Of a stretch of 64,000 nucleotides of DNA, positions 24,757 to 34,319 are shown piece by piece; position 1 is the stretch's first letter; each line of letters opens with the position of its first letter. Origin of the DNA: Verrucomicrobiota bacterium (GTDB lineage Bacteria > Verrucomicrobiota > Verrucomicrobiia > Verrucomicrobiales > Verrucomicrobiaceae); the NCBI GenBank assembly GCA_025360015.1, contig JANYCZ010000011.1, forward strand, positions 62,001 to 126,000, written 5' to 3'. The notes under the pieces are model-generated. The model was given only the letters and a program-made list of their open reading frames with translations, was not told where the DNA came from and made no database searches. The position numbers and the translations under genes are program-made.

Positions 24757-26178
24757 ATGAGTACTCCAGCCGCTTCTCCCGACCTCAGACGCCGTTCCTT
24801 CCTGAGTGCCGCCTTTTCCAGTGCGCTGGTCACACCGGGAGTCATGAATGCAGCAGAGGTGGAGAAAGTTATCGCGGGGCGATTTCATGAGCCTGCACAG
24901 GATCTGCCGCTGGCGGAGGATGCCGACGTTATTGTCTGCGGTGCGGGACCGGCGGGTATTGCGGCGGCGATCACCGCGGCGCGCGCGGGGGCCAAGGTGC
25001 GGGTGTTTGAGTGGCGGGGCTGCCTGGGTGGCGTGTGGACGGCAGGACTGCTGGGGTATCTGCTGGATTTTGACAAGCCGGGCTTCAATCAGGAACTGCT
25101 GAAGCGAATGGATGAGCGGGACATGCGGCGTGGCACCCGCAAGGGCAGCGTGGTCTATGAGCCGGAGGGCATGAAACTGCTGCTGGAGGAAATGTTCGTC
25201 GAAGAGGGGATTAAGTTCCAACTCCACACGCGGGTGTGCGCAGCTTATCGCGAAGGGAAACGGCTCACGACGATCGTGACCGAGTCGAAGTCGGGGCGGC
25301 AAGCGTGGAAGGCACCAGTTTTCATCGACACGACTGGGGACGGGGATCTCGGAGCGCTGGCAGGCTGTGCCTTTGAATATGGCGAAGCGGATTCGTGCCC
25401 CTGCCAGCCGATGTCGCTGAATGCGTTGCTGGTGTGCAAAGATGCGAAGGCGCTGGAGGCCTTCATTCACAAGTCTGACCCGAGCAAGGCGGATGGTCTT
25501 TCCAAGGATGCGTTTCTGGCGGAGATCAAGCGGACGGAGCACTTCCCCTCGTATGCAAAACCGACGCTGTGGCAGGTGCGGGACAATCTGCTGCTTGTGA
25601 TGATGAATCACCAGTACGGCGTGCCGTGTTTTGATGCGGCGAAGATCACTGAGGCCACGGTGCACGCCCGTGCAGAGATGAACAAAATTGTGAACGGCCT
25701 GCGCAAGCTCGGCGGCCCGTGGGAGGGGCTGCAAATCGCTGCGACGGCGGAGCAGATCGGCGTGCGTGACGGGCGGCGAATTGCGGGGCGCTATACGGTG
25801 AGCAAGGAGGATGTGATCGCGGGGGCGCGCTATGCGGATGCGGTGGTGCGGCCCACGTTCAGCGTGGACATTCATGCGCTGAGTGCGGACATGAACAAGA
25901 AGTCGGCCTACAGCAATGCGGGCATCAAGGTGAAGCCGTATGACATTCCGCTGCGCGCAATGATCGCGAAGGATGTGGACGGCTTGATGATGGCCGGGCG
26001 CAACATCAGCGGAGATTTCATTGCGCATGCGAGCTATCGCGTGACGGGGAACTCGGTGGCGATGGGCGAGGCTGCAGGCGTGACTGCGGCGCTTGCGGCA
26101 ATGACGAAGAGACTGCCGCATGAGGTGCCGTGGAGCGAAGCCGAAGCCAAGCTGAAGGCGCTGGGGCAGCGGGTGTAG
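24757..26178 (+). CDS. Tat-exported FAD-dependent oxidoreductase
   Basis: 473 residues. The N-terminus has an RRRSFL twin-arginine motif (11-16) and a hydrophobic stretch, so export by Tat is likely. A Rossmann FAD site follows: DADVIVCGAGPAGIAAAITAARAG with G62-x-G64-x-x-G67 and the acidic end of the second strand in VRVFE. GGVWTAGLLG, FIDTTGDGDLGALAGC and, near the end, LMMAGRNISGDFIAHASYRVTGNSVAMGEAAG match the FAD-dependent oxidoreductase family (PF12831-type) abundant in Verrucomicrobiota and Planctomycetes. These act on unknown, probably sugar-related, substrates. The gene is monocistronic by spacing. Confidence 0.85.
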   Translation: MSTPAASPDLRRRSFLSAAFSSALVTPGVMNAAEVEKVIAGRFHEPAQDLPLAEDADVIVCGAGPAGIAAAITAARAGAKVRVFEWRGCLGGVWTAGLLGYLLDFDKPGFNQELLKRMDERDMRRGTRKGSVVYEPEGMKLLLEEMFVEEGIKFQLHTRVCAAYREGKRLTTIVTESKSGRQAWKAPVFIDTTGDGDLGALAGCAFEYGEADSCPCQPMSLNALLVCKDAKALEAFIHKSDPSKADGLSKDAFLAEIKRTEHFPSYAKPTLWQVRDNLLLVMMNHQYGVPCFDAAKITEATVHARAEMNKIVNGLRKLGGPWEGLQIAATAEQIGVRDGRRIAGRYTVSKEDVIAGARYADAVVRPTFSVDIHALSADMNKKSAYSNAGIKVKPYDIPLRAMIAKDVDGLMMAGRNISGDFIAHASYRVTGNSVAMGEAAGVTAALAAMTKRLPHEVPWSEAEAKLKALGQRV

Positions 26179-26292
26179 CTGCATTCTCAGAATGGGTTTT
26201 GTGGTGGGCGGACGGCATGGACCATGACATCATGGCTCGGTTCGCGTGCGCTTTTCCAGAACGAGCTGAAGCTCTGGAGTACTTTCTTTTGG

Positions 26293-26625
26293 CTACTTGC
26301 CGGTGCGCTTGCGTTTCGCTTCTTGTTTGAGAAAGAGCGGCTCCAGATTTTCGCGAATCCACGCGAAGGCGGCCTCCAGGCCTTCGCGCTGATAGACGAC
26401 GCCGATGTCGGCCTCGACGGCGGTGGGATTGCCAGTGCAGGAGAGGAACTGATTGCAGGTGAAGCGCGTTTTCATCTCGGCATCCACCTTGCCCTGCTGC
26501 TTAAAGATAAAACTGCGGGCGTAGAGCTCCAGGACGGCATCGCCAATCCAGGCGTTTTCGCGCAGGCGCAGGGTGAGATCGAGTTCTGGGGTGGATGCCA
26601 TGAGCGGAGCATCCAGAGCGAGCAT
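26293..26625 (-). CDS. Small Mini-RNase III-like protein
   Basis: 110 residues from the ATG at 26625; starts at 26601 or 26706 are also possible, and the last would overlap the BlaR1-like gene. LRLRENAWIGDAVLELYAR matches the first helix of RNase III/Mini-III domains, with the metal-binding aspartate in GDAV; ADIGVVYQREGLEAAFAWIRENLE matches the last helix with its conserved glutamate in LEAAFAW. The middle is shorter than in Mini-III (about 130-140 residues). The tail is Lys/Arg-rich (KQEAKRKRTGK). Mini-III trims 23S rRNA precursor in bacilli. Here it is likely an RNA-binding or RNA-processing protein, possibly degenerate. It starts 20 bases after the BlaR1-like stop and is on the same strand. 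Confidence 0.6.
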   Translation of the reverse strand: MLALDAPLMASTPELDLTLRLRENAWIGDAVLELYARSFIFKQQGKVDAEMKTRFTCNQFLSCTGNPTAVEADIGVVYQREGLEAAFAWIRENLEPLFLKQEAKRKRTGK

Positions 26626-26645
26626 TGATACAAGTTCAACCGGGA

Positions 26646-29519
26646 TCACTTCGTGTGGCTGGACTGTGCTGAGCTGCTCAGCCCTTGGAAATAGGCGCTG
26701 GCCCAAGTGTGTTGAAGGCGGGTCGCCTTCACAATGATGGCGTTCTGGTCTTTTCTAAAGGCCACATTTGGTTTCGGAGCGTCCGCAGCCGGTTTGGTTT
26801 CGGCACCATCCAGGACGTTGCTGATGTCCTGGAGGATGGTTTCGATATTGGCCCGTGTCTGTGGAATGGCATAGGATTTCACGATTTGAGCTGAGTCATC
26901 GCTGGGACGGATGAGCCAGCGTTCATGATCAAGCACCAGCATCAAACCGTTCGCACGGCAAAGAGTCTCAAGGACCTCAAAAGGGCTGCTGCGGATATTG
27001 AAGGTCATCAGCCGTTGATTGATGGGATTGTCGGCGGGCAGAGAGATAAAGTTGATGCTGGCATCGGTGGCTAGAAAACGCAGCACATCGCCCAGGAGCG
27101 CTTTGTTAAAGTCGTACTGTTGAGGACGAGCTTTACGAAGCTCCGCCGCCTTTGTCTCGGCGACACTTGCAGGTGGCGGTGCCGCAGTGCTAGAGGCCTG
27201 GTCTTTGTCTGCTGGGGCCTCATCAGACACAGGTGTTAAGTGGAACGACTGGGCATCGAAGGTGAGCTTGTGATTTGTGAGTTCGGCACAGTAGCGAAGG
27301 GCTTCGGACAGCGGAACCTCTTTGAGAGATAGTGTGATTCTTGTCGATGCATCCCCGCCGGGTTTGACAATGATGTTGACGCCTTTTTTGCCGAGATCGA
27401 GTTCGCGGGATTTGATACGAAAAAAGTCGATGCATTCGGCGAGGGTGGCATCGCGGAATTCGACGCTGGGGAGAATGATTTTATTGGCGGCGGCTGTGAT
27501 GACAAGCTCACCGCTTTTGTCGGAATTATTGGGTGCAGACGTTTCGGTCGCAGATTTCGCAAACTCGGGGTCGTCAGGAGAGCCAACGAGAACGGCGTAA
27601 GGCTGAACGATCATTTTGAGGCTGGCCAGTTCGACGACGTAACGGAGAGCCTCGCCCAGCGGGATGGTTTTGAGATCAAGAGAAATGGCTGCCGTGGACG
27701 GTGGATTGCCGGCTTTGTAGAGGATGCTTATACCGCGTGCGGCGGCATCGGCGGTGAGGGTGTCGTGGGCACGGCTTTTGACGCGGAGATACTCAAGGCA
27801 TTCCTCCACCGTGGCACCTTGGAATTGAATGTGGGGGATGATGATTTTTTCGAGCTTCGTCTTGATGACATCGGTGGCGGATTCTGTTTTTGCCTCAGCG
27901 GTAGTGTTCGTCCCCGTGGTAAGATCGATGTCCGCTGGTAGGCCGCCCTTCTTTGGATCGATCACATGGGGGGTGATGATATAAAGCACGGGACGTTTGC
28001 TTTGAGGTTTGCCGTCATCCCAACCCGCAATCACCCAGGATTGTCCGTCGCGAGCTTCGTGACTGGCTTTATAAGTCCGGCTGCTGACGGTGGGATATTC
28101 GCCTGCGAACTCGGAAACTGACGCACCTGTTGATGGATCAATGAGATTTGAATCGGTGATATCGATGGCGAGGTTGATCACCTCGCCCTTCACAGCGGGC
28201 GTGAACTTGCAGATGAGACCGATTGGAAGATCGGCAACTTTGCCGTCCTTGCCTTTGAAGGATTGGTTCACCACACTTTTAACCATAAGTTCGTGTCCAC
28301 TGACAGTGACCATGCGGGGGTAAGAGATGGTATTGGTGCTGTCATTCCTCAGTAGCTCCCGCAGTTGAACCGCGAGTTCTTCAGGTGAGAGTAGTGCAGG
28401 CGGAGGAAAGGAATTTATTTCTTTGGTCGGCAACCTGCCGCCAAAATTCCAGTCGGTAGCCTGCTGGAATTTGATGATTTTCATTTCGATCGCGATGAGC
28501 GGTGCGCTTTCCGCTGGCTTGGGCTGCTGGGCGCGGGTAACGCCGAAAAACGTCATGAGGAGTATGCATGACGTGACCAGGGCTTTCATGGCGGGATGGG
28601 GAGTGCGATGGGTGGCAATGGAGTGGATGCGGGAGCGCAACGCAGAGCCGCGCTGAAAGATGCCGACAAGGCCGAGGCTGAAGCCACGAGGGCAAAAAGA
28701 GGTTTCGACTTTGAGGAGGGCATGACCGTAGGCGATGCGGCGGTCGCTGGGGGAATCATGGAGGACCTGGGCGTCGCATGCGGCTTCGCGGTCGGTACGG
28801 ATCTTGAAGAAGGCGATCCAGAGCAGGGGATTGAACCAATGGAGGGCCATCAGCACGCACATGAGGGCATTGAGCGGGAGATCGCCGCGTTTCAGATGCA
28901 TGAGCTCGTGTTTGAGGACGAGGCGGGCCTCGGCAGGCGTGAAGTCGTGATCAAACTGCGCAGGCAGCAGCAGGGTGGGGCGCAGGAGGCCGGTGACTGC
29001 GGGGCTGCTGACACTGGAGGAGATCAAGACGCGCGGGACGTGGCGCAAGTGCATCTCGTGGGCGATTTGGGCGAGCGTGGCGAGGAGTTCGTCACTGGCA
29101 GCATGGCGGGATTGTTTGAACCGGCGCAGGGTGAGCATGAAGGAGAGGCAGCCAATGAGGAGCATGCCTGCGGCGACGCAGGCCCAGGTAAGCAGGAGCA
29201 TGCGCTGCCAGTTGATGGGCTCAGGCATGGGGGCGGCAGCCGCGAACACTACCGGTGCCGACTCCATTGCGGGTGTGATGGGCGCGGGGATGGTCTGTGC
29301 CGGGGGCGGTGTCTGGAAAACATGCTCAATGCTCCACTGGCTCTCCGGCCGCACCGGCATCAGCAGGACGATGAGCACCGGCAACCACAGTGCATAGCGC
29401 ATGCGGGCACCGAGGTGGCGGTGCAGTGCCGCCTGAAGGAGCAGCGCCGCGAGGGTGAGAAGTGACGCGCGAAGACTGGCGGCGAGGAGCCAGTCGAAGA
29501 GGTGAGTGAGCGTATTCAT
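26646..29519 (-). CDS. BlaR1-type M56 metallopeptidase with secretin/STN-like sensor repeats
   Basis: 957 residues. The first 240 residues hold membrane helices (about 12-32, 42-54, 107-130, 215-238) and an M56 zinc peptidase domain: AVTGLLRPTLLLP, then the zinc motif H204-E-L-M-H208 and the downstream EAACDAQVL glutamate. A further hydrophobic helix at 311-330 precedes a long extracytoplasmic part. This has a secretin-like region (about 341-525, with ELLRNDSTNTISYPRMVTVSGHELMVKSVVNQSFKG) and three STN/secretin-N-like repeats, two of them clearly duplicated (ATVEECLEYLRVKSRA and ATLAECIDFFRIKSRE). In BlaR1 the sensor domain binds beta-lactam and triggers cleavage of BlaI; here the penicillin-binding domain is replaced. 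Its BlaI partner is encoded just upstream (6-base gap). Confidence 0.85.
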   Translation of the reverse strand: MNTLTHLFDWLLAASLRASLLTLAALLLQAALHRHLGARMRYALWLPVLIVLLMPVRPESQWSIEHVFQTPPPAQTIPAPITPAMESAPVVFAAAAPMPEPINWQRMLLLTWACVAAGMLLIGCLSFMLTLRRFKQSRHAASDELLATLAQIAHEMHLRHVPRVLISSSVSSPAVTGLLRPTLLLPAQFDHDFTPAEARLVLKHELMHLKRGDLPLNALMCVLMALHWFNPLLWIAFFKIRTDREAACDAQVLHDSPSDRRIAYGHALLKVETSFCPRGFSLGLVGIFQRGSALRSRIHSIATHRTPHPAMKALVTSCILLMTFFGVTRAQQPKPAESAPLIAIEMKIIKFQQATDWNFGGRLPTKEINSFPPPALLSPEELAVQLRELLRNDSTNTISYPRMVTVSGHELMVKSVVNQSFKGKDGKVADLPIGLICKFTPAVKGEVINLAIDITDSNLIDPSTGASVSEFAGEYPTVSSRTYKASHEARDGQSWVIAGWDDGKPQSKRPVLYIITPHVIDPKKGGLPADIDLTTGTNTTAEAKTESATDVIKTKLEKIIIPHIQFQGATVEECLEYLRVKSRAHDTLTADAAARGISILYKAGNPPSTAAISLDLKTIPLGEALRYVVELASLKMIVQPYAVLVGSPDDPEFAKSATETSAPNNSDKSGELVITAAANKIILPSVEFRDATLAECIDFFRIKSRELDLGKKGVNIIVKPGGDASTRITLSLKEVPLSEALRYCAELTNHKLTFDAQSFHLTPVSDEAPADKDQASSTAAPPPASVAETKAAELRKARPQQYDFNKALLGDVLRFLATDASINFISLPADNPINQRLMTFNIRSSPFEVLETLCRANGLMLVLDHERWLIRPSDDSAQIVKSYAIPQTRANIETILQDISNVLDGAETKPAADAPKPNVAFRKDQNAIIVKATRLQHTWASAYFQGLSSSAQSSHTK

Positions 29520-29525
29520 GGTGGG

Positions 29526-29906
29526 TCAGGAGTTGAGGGACTGGTCGAGCAGTTTTTTGAGTTCCTTCACCTCTTCAGCGGTGAGCTTGCTGTTCTGGGC
29601 GAAGTGGACGAGCAGGGGCTTGGCCGCGCCGCCAAAGATGCGCTGCATGAAGGACTCGCCTTCGGCGCGCACGCAGGCCTCGCGTTTCACGGCGGGGAGG
29701 AAGGTGCGGGTGCCGCTGGCGTTTTCGGCGGTCTTGAGCGCGCCTTTATCAACGAGGCGCATGAGGAGAGTGCGGACGGTGTTTTCCGCCCAGTTCATGG
29801 TGGGGCGGAGAGTCTTGGTAAGTTCAGAGGCGGTCTGTGGAGACGACTCCCAGAGAGCCTCCATGACGGACCATTCAGAATCAGAGATGTCGGGTGCGGG
29901 TGGCAT
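29526..29906 (-). CDS. BlaI/MecI/CopY-family repressor
   Basis: 126 residues from the ATG at 29906 (MPPAPDISDSEWSVMEALW). A longer frame from 29954 would run through the operator dyads, so the shorter start is preferred. The winged-helix features ISDSEWSVMEALWESSPQTASELTKTL, NWAENTVRTLLMRLVDKGALKTAEN and a C-terminal dimerisation helix (LVHFAQNSKLTAEEVKELKKLLDQ) fit the family. Such repressors bind ACTACA-type dyads and are cleaved by their BlaR1 partner, which is the next gene on this strand. It presumably represses itself and the BlaR1-like gene. Confidence 0.9.
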   Translation of the reverse strand: MPPAPDISDSEWSVMEALWESSPQTASELTKTLRPTMNWAENTVRTLLMRLVDKGALKTAENASGTRTFLPAVKREACVRAEGESFMQRIFGGAAKPLLVHFAQNSKLTAEEVKELKKLLDQSLNS

Positions 29907-29923
29907 ATTTAATGGAATTAAAT
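29907..29923 (-). promoter_or_regulatory. AT-rich perfect palindrome directly upstream of the BlaI-like start
   Basis: ATTTAAT-GGA-ATTAAAT has perfect 7-base arms and abuts the start codon. No Shine-Dalgarno is present. It may be an AT-rich leader helping initiation, or another protein-binding site. Confidence 0.4.
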
Positions 29924-29929
29924 ACACCT

Positions 29930-29968
29930 CACTACATTTGTCGTGAAAAGACAACTACAAACGTAGTG
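29930..29968. promoter_or_regulatory. Two BlaI-type operator dyads
   Basis: CACTACATTTGTCGTG (29930-29945) and AACTACAAACGTAGTG (29953-29968) are each imperfect inverted repeats with CACTAC/GTAGTG arms. Their starts are 23 bases apart, about two helical turns. They lie 24-62 bases upstream of the BlaI-like start and fit known BlaI/MecI/CopY operators (TACA-N2-TGTA core extended by CT/AG). They could also affect the divergent gapdh promoter about 50 bases away. Confidence 0.75.
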
Positions 29969-30018
29969 ATCCCCAAACTCGTATCCTAATCAAGGCCCGA
30001 ATCCTGCTGCCTCGGCGG

Positions 30019-31132
<1,114 letters not shown>

Positions 31133-31166
31133 TCTAAACGAACACAGACACCTTTCAAAGCCTTCA

Positions 31167-31197
31167 ACGGGCCGGCTCACCTGAGCCGGCCCGTTTT
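31167..31197 (+). terminator. Strong rho-independent terminator after gapdh
   Basis: A perfect 13-base stem (ACGGGCCGGCTCA / TGAGCCGGCCCGT) with a CC loop is followed by TTT, 34 bases after the gapdh stop. Confidence 0.9.
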
Positions 31198-31250
31198 GCG
31201 TTCCTGCTCATCTTCCCACTTTCCATGAAGCTGTTTTTCTCTTTCCAACC

Positions 31251-32423
31251 ATGTCTCTGTTTTCTCAACTGCACCTCCTGCCCAGACCCTTCTGGGTTCT
31301 CGTAGGCGCGACCTTCGTCAACCGGTTCGGCGTCTTCGTCGTGCCGTTCCTGGCGCTCTTCATCACGCGGAATGGCAACACCGCCACTCAGGCCGGTTAC
31401 GCCGTGGCTGCCTATTCGCTGGGGGGCTTTATCGCCGCCTGGATCGGTGGCTGGATGGCGGACCGTCTTGGTCGGAACGTCACCATGGCCGTTTCTTCAC
31501 TCGCGGGGGCGGTGTGCATGATCGCGATGTCCCAGGCGGTGGACTGGCGTGCGCTGGCGGCTCTGGCTTTTATCACGGGTGCCATCAATGAAGCGGGGCA
31601 GCCTGCGAGTGCCGCGCTGGTGCAGGACATCGTGCCGCCCGAGCAGCGTGTGATGGCGTATTCTGTGCAACGGTTCGCCATCAATCTGGCGTGGTCGCTG
31701 GGACCGGCGACAGCGGGATTCCTGGCGGAGTATTCATTCTTTTGGCTGTTTGCGGTCGATGCGGCCACTTCCGTGGTGTTTGGCATCATTGCCTGGCGGT
31801 TCTTGCCGAGAGGGCGGCGTACGGCACGTGAGCACGCAGGCTGGGGCCATGCCTGGCAGTCCATACGCACCAATCACGCCTTCCTGGCGCTGTTTGGCGC
31901 GTGCGTGTGTGTGGCGTGGATCTTCCGGCAGACGAACACTACTTTTCCGCTGCACTTTGAGCGGAGTGGGCTGCCGCTACATCTCTGCGGGCTCGTGCTC
32001 GCGCTGAATGGGGTGATGATCTGCCTGTTTGAAGTGCCACTGGCCAATGGACTGCGTCGGTGCCCGGTCAAGCAGGTGCTTGCGCTTGGTTATATTTTAA
32101 TGGGGGCCAGTTTTCTCACCTTTCTGATCAGCGGATCGCTCACGGCGTTCGTGTTGATGATGGTGGTGTTCACACTGGGGGAGATGTCGGCGTTTTCACG
32201 GCATCAGGCCTACTCGGCAAGTCTCTCTCCGGAAGACATGCGCGGGCGTTACGTGGGCTTCCAAAGTCTGGCGTGGTGCGCAGGCAGCACCGCCAGCTCT
32301 GCTCTGGGCATGCCACTCTATGACCATCACCCCACGGTGCTGTGGGTGCTGAATGCCGTGCTGGGCATCGTGGCGATGCTCCTGATTCTCTACACCCGTA
32401 AAATCCACCCGCATGAATCCTGA
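31251..32423 (+). CDS. MFS transporter (MdtH-like drug/metabolite exporter)
   Basis: 390 residues, with about 12 hydrophobic segments. The MFS signature between helices 2 and 3 is present (GGWMADRLGRNVTMAVSS), as are the N-terminal FWVLVGATFVNRFGVFVVPFLALFIT and the helix-5 region (SVQRFAINLAWSLGPATAGFLAEYSFFWLFAVDA). The overall pattern resembles the MdtH/YjiJ-type multidrug efflux group. The substrate is unknown. Its end overlaps the rarD-like gene by 11 bases, so the two are one operon. Confidence 0.85.
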   Translation: MSLFSQLHLLPRPFWVLVGATFVNRFGVFVVPFLALFITRNGNTATQAGYAVAAYSLGGFIAAWIGGWMADRLGRNVTMAVSSLAGAVCMIAMSQAVDWRALAALAFITGAINEAGQPASAALVQDIVPPEQRVMAYSVQRFAINLAWSLGPATAGFLAEYSFFWLFAVDAATSVVFGIIAWRFLPRGRRTAREHAGWGHAWQSIRTNHAFLALFGACVCVAWIFRQTNTTFPLHFERSGLPLHLCGLVLALNGVMICLFEVPLANGLRRCPVKQVLALGYILMGASFLTFLISGSLTAFVLMMVVFTLGEMSAFSRHQAYSASLSPEDMRGRYVGFQSLAWCAGSTASSALGMPLYDHHPTVLWVLNAVLGIVAMLLILYTRKIHPHES

Positions 32424-33303
32424 AAAACCACCCGCCAATGCCGTGCTGAGTGCGGTGATCGCCTTTGGCATGTGGGGCGTGCTGCCGGTATATTGGAAGC
32501 AGCTCGGCCATCTGGGCAGTGATGTGGCGCTGGCGCAGCGTGTGGTGTGGACCATGGCCATGGTGCTGCCCGTTCTCGTGTTGTGCGGCGAATGGTCCGG
32601 CTTTCTGCGCTCACTGCGGGACATGCGCCTGCTCAAAGCACATGCGTGGTCGGCATTTCTGCTCGCCATCAACTGGGGCGTCTTTGTCTGGGCGGCGCAG
32701 CATGGGCGCATTCTTGACTGCAGCCTCGGCTACTTCATCAATCCGCTGCTGAATGTCCTCATCGGGAGCCGGATGCTGGGCGAGCGCCTGTCGCGCTTGC
32801 AAAAGCTCAGCATTGCCGCTGCTGCGCTTGGTGTGCTGACGCAACTCGTGCTGGCAGGGAGATTTCCATGGATCGGTCTGCTGCTGGCGGGCAGCTTTGC
32901 GCTCTATGGCCTTGCGCGGCGGCGCTCACCGCTGGGCTCATTGCCGGGACTCGCGGTGGAAACCGTGGTCGGCATCCCCGTGGCGGTCATCTATCTGCTC
33001 TGGGCGCAGCAGAACGGCCTGTCCATCTGGGGCACGGACTCGGCGCATGATCTGCTGCTCATCGTTGGTCTTGGCATCATCACGACGATTCCGCTGCTGG
33101 GCTTCGCGCATGGTGCGCGGCAGTTGCCGTTCGCCTTGCTCGGTGTGCTGCAGTTCATCGCGCCCAGCGGACAGTTCCTGGTGGGAGCCTTCGTGTATCA
33201 CGAGCCGATCAGCACTGCATCCCTGGTGTCGTTTGGCCTGATCTGGCTCGGCGTTTTCCTGTTTTGCAGTGATCTTTGGCTGCGGAAACCGGGCAAGGTC
33301 TGA
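32413..33303 (+). CDS. rarD: EamA-family transporter RarD
   Basis: 296 residues in ten predicted membrane helices, the two-EamA-repeat layout. The start NAVLSAVIAFGMWGVLPVYWKQLGHLGSDVALAQRVVWTM, the block NWGVFVWAAQHGRILDCSLGYFINPLLNVLIG, and PLLGFAHGARQLPFALLGVLQFIAPSGQFLVGAFVYHEP are specific to RarD (chloramphenicol-sensitivity protein), rather than EamA proteins in general. RarD proteins export or import small metabolites across the inner membrane; the physiological substrate is not established. The gene begins inside the end of the MFS gene and ends 5 bases before the convergent ddl-like gene. Confidence 0.9.
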   Translation: MNPEKPPANAVLSAVIAFGMWGVLPVYWKQLGHLGSDVALAQRVVWTMAMVLPVLVLCGEWSGFLRSLRDMRLLKAHAWSAFLLAINWGVFVWAAQHGRILDCSLGYFINPLLNVLIGSRMLGERLSRLQKLSIAAAALGVLTQLVLAGRFPWIGLLLAGSFALYGLARRRSPLGSLPGLAVETVVGIPVAVIYLLWAQQNGLSIWGTDSAHDLLLIVGLGIITTIPLLGFAHGARQLPFALLGVLQFIAPSGQFLVGAFVYHEPISTASLVSFGLIWLGVFLFCSDLWLRKPGKV

Positions 33304-33308
33304 AAAAC

Positions 33309-34232
33309 TCAAGGTCTGGCCGCAATCGAGAGTTGAATGATCTTGGCGCACAGATCGGGAAACTCGATGCCCACGGCTTTCGCGGCCTTGGGCAGCAGGC
33401 TGCTGCTGGTCATGCCGGGGATGGTGTTCACTTCGAGCACGAAGGGGGCCTGGTCGCTGTCACGCAGCATGACATCCACACGGCCATAAACTTCGGTGCC
33501 ACAGGAGATGAAGGCTTTCATCGCAGCCTCCTGCGCAGCCTTGGTCACTTCGGGGCTGAGATTGGCGGGGCAGTTGTAATTCGTTTTGCCGGTGCCGCCC
33601 ATCCACGGGTATTTGTTGTTGATGTCGTAGAAGCCTTCGACCGGCTCGATGTGGATGATCGGCAGCACCTGGTCGCCGAGAATGCCGACCGTCAGTTCTT
33701 TGCCTGCCACGTAGTCTTCGATGAGCGTGTCAGTGCCAAACTTTTTCGCGTCTTCGATGGCGGCGGCAAATTCGGCCTGCGTGTGGCAGATGTGTACGCC
33801 GACGCTGGACCCCTCACGTGGTGGCTTGACGACGAGCGGCAGGGAGATCGCCAACGGCTGGCTGCCATCGAGTGGATAGGTCTGTGAGCGCGGGGTGGGA
33901 ACACCGGCGTCGATGAAGCGCTCCTTGCTCAGCAGTTTGTCGAAGGCGATGCGGCTGCTTTCCACGCCCGCGCCGGTGTAGGGAATGCCGCGGCGCTCCA
34001 GAATGGCCTGAATCTGGCCGTCTTCGCCAAAGGTGCCATGAATCAGGTTCATGGCGATGAACACATCTTCTGGCACGGCGAAGTCGGGGCCGGTGACATC
34101 CACCTCGATGACAATGGCACCTTTGCTGCGCAGCGCCTCGGCGACGCTTTCGGCGGTTTTGAGCGAAACTTTGCGTTCAGAGCCGGGGCCGCCCATCAGG
34201 AGGGCGATTTTCTTGTTCGTGAGGTCGAGCAT
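33309..34232 (-). CDS. ddl: D-alanine--D-alanine ligase
   Basis: 307 residues from the ATG at 34232 (MLDLTNKKIALLMGGPGSERKVSLKTAESVAEAL). A longer frame exists, but its N-terminal extension is arginine/histidine-rich and reads as antisense of the neighbour's promoter and gene. ATP-grasp features are clear: HGTFGEDGQIQAILERRGIPYTGAGVESSRIAFDKLLSKE, LVVKPPREGSSVGV, LIEDYVAGKELTVGIL, and FVLEVNTIPGMTSSSLLPKAA with the Mg-binding glutamate and asparagine. It makes the D-Ala-D-Ala dipeptide for peptidoglycan in the cytoplasm. The divergent neighbour, 87 bases away, is an N-acyl-D-amino-acid deacylase. Confidence 0.95.
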   Translation of the reverse strand: MLDLTNKKIALLMGGPGSERKVSLKTAESVAEALRSKGAIVIEVDVTGPDFAVPEDVFIAMNLIHGTFGEDGQIQAILERRGIPYTGAGVESSRIAFDKLLSKERFIDAGVPTPRSQTYPLDGSQPLAISLPLVVKPPREGSSVGVHICHTQAEFAAAIEDAKKFGTDTLIEDYVAGKELTVGILGDQVLPIIHIEPVEGFYDINNKYPWMGGTGKTNYNCPANLSPEVTKAAQEAAMKAFISCGTEVYGRVDVMLRDSDQAPFVLEVNTIPGMTSSSLLPKAAKAVGIEFPDLCAKIIQLSIAARP

Positions 34233-34319
34233 GGTGTGCAGATATGGAATGTACAGGCCGGATTGGCAAAAGGAATCCTGGCAATGTCCGTGCCATCCGC
34301 CACGTCTTTCCTGTACTCC

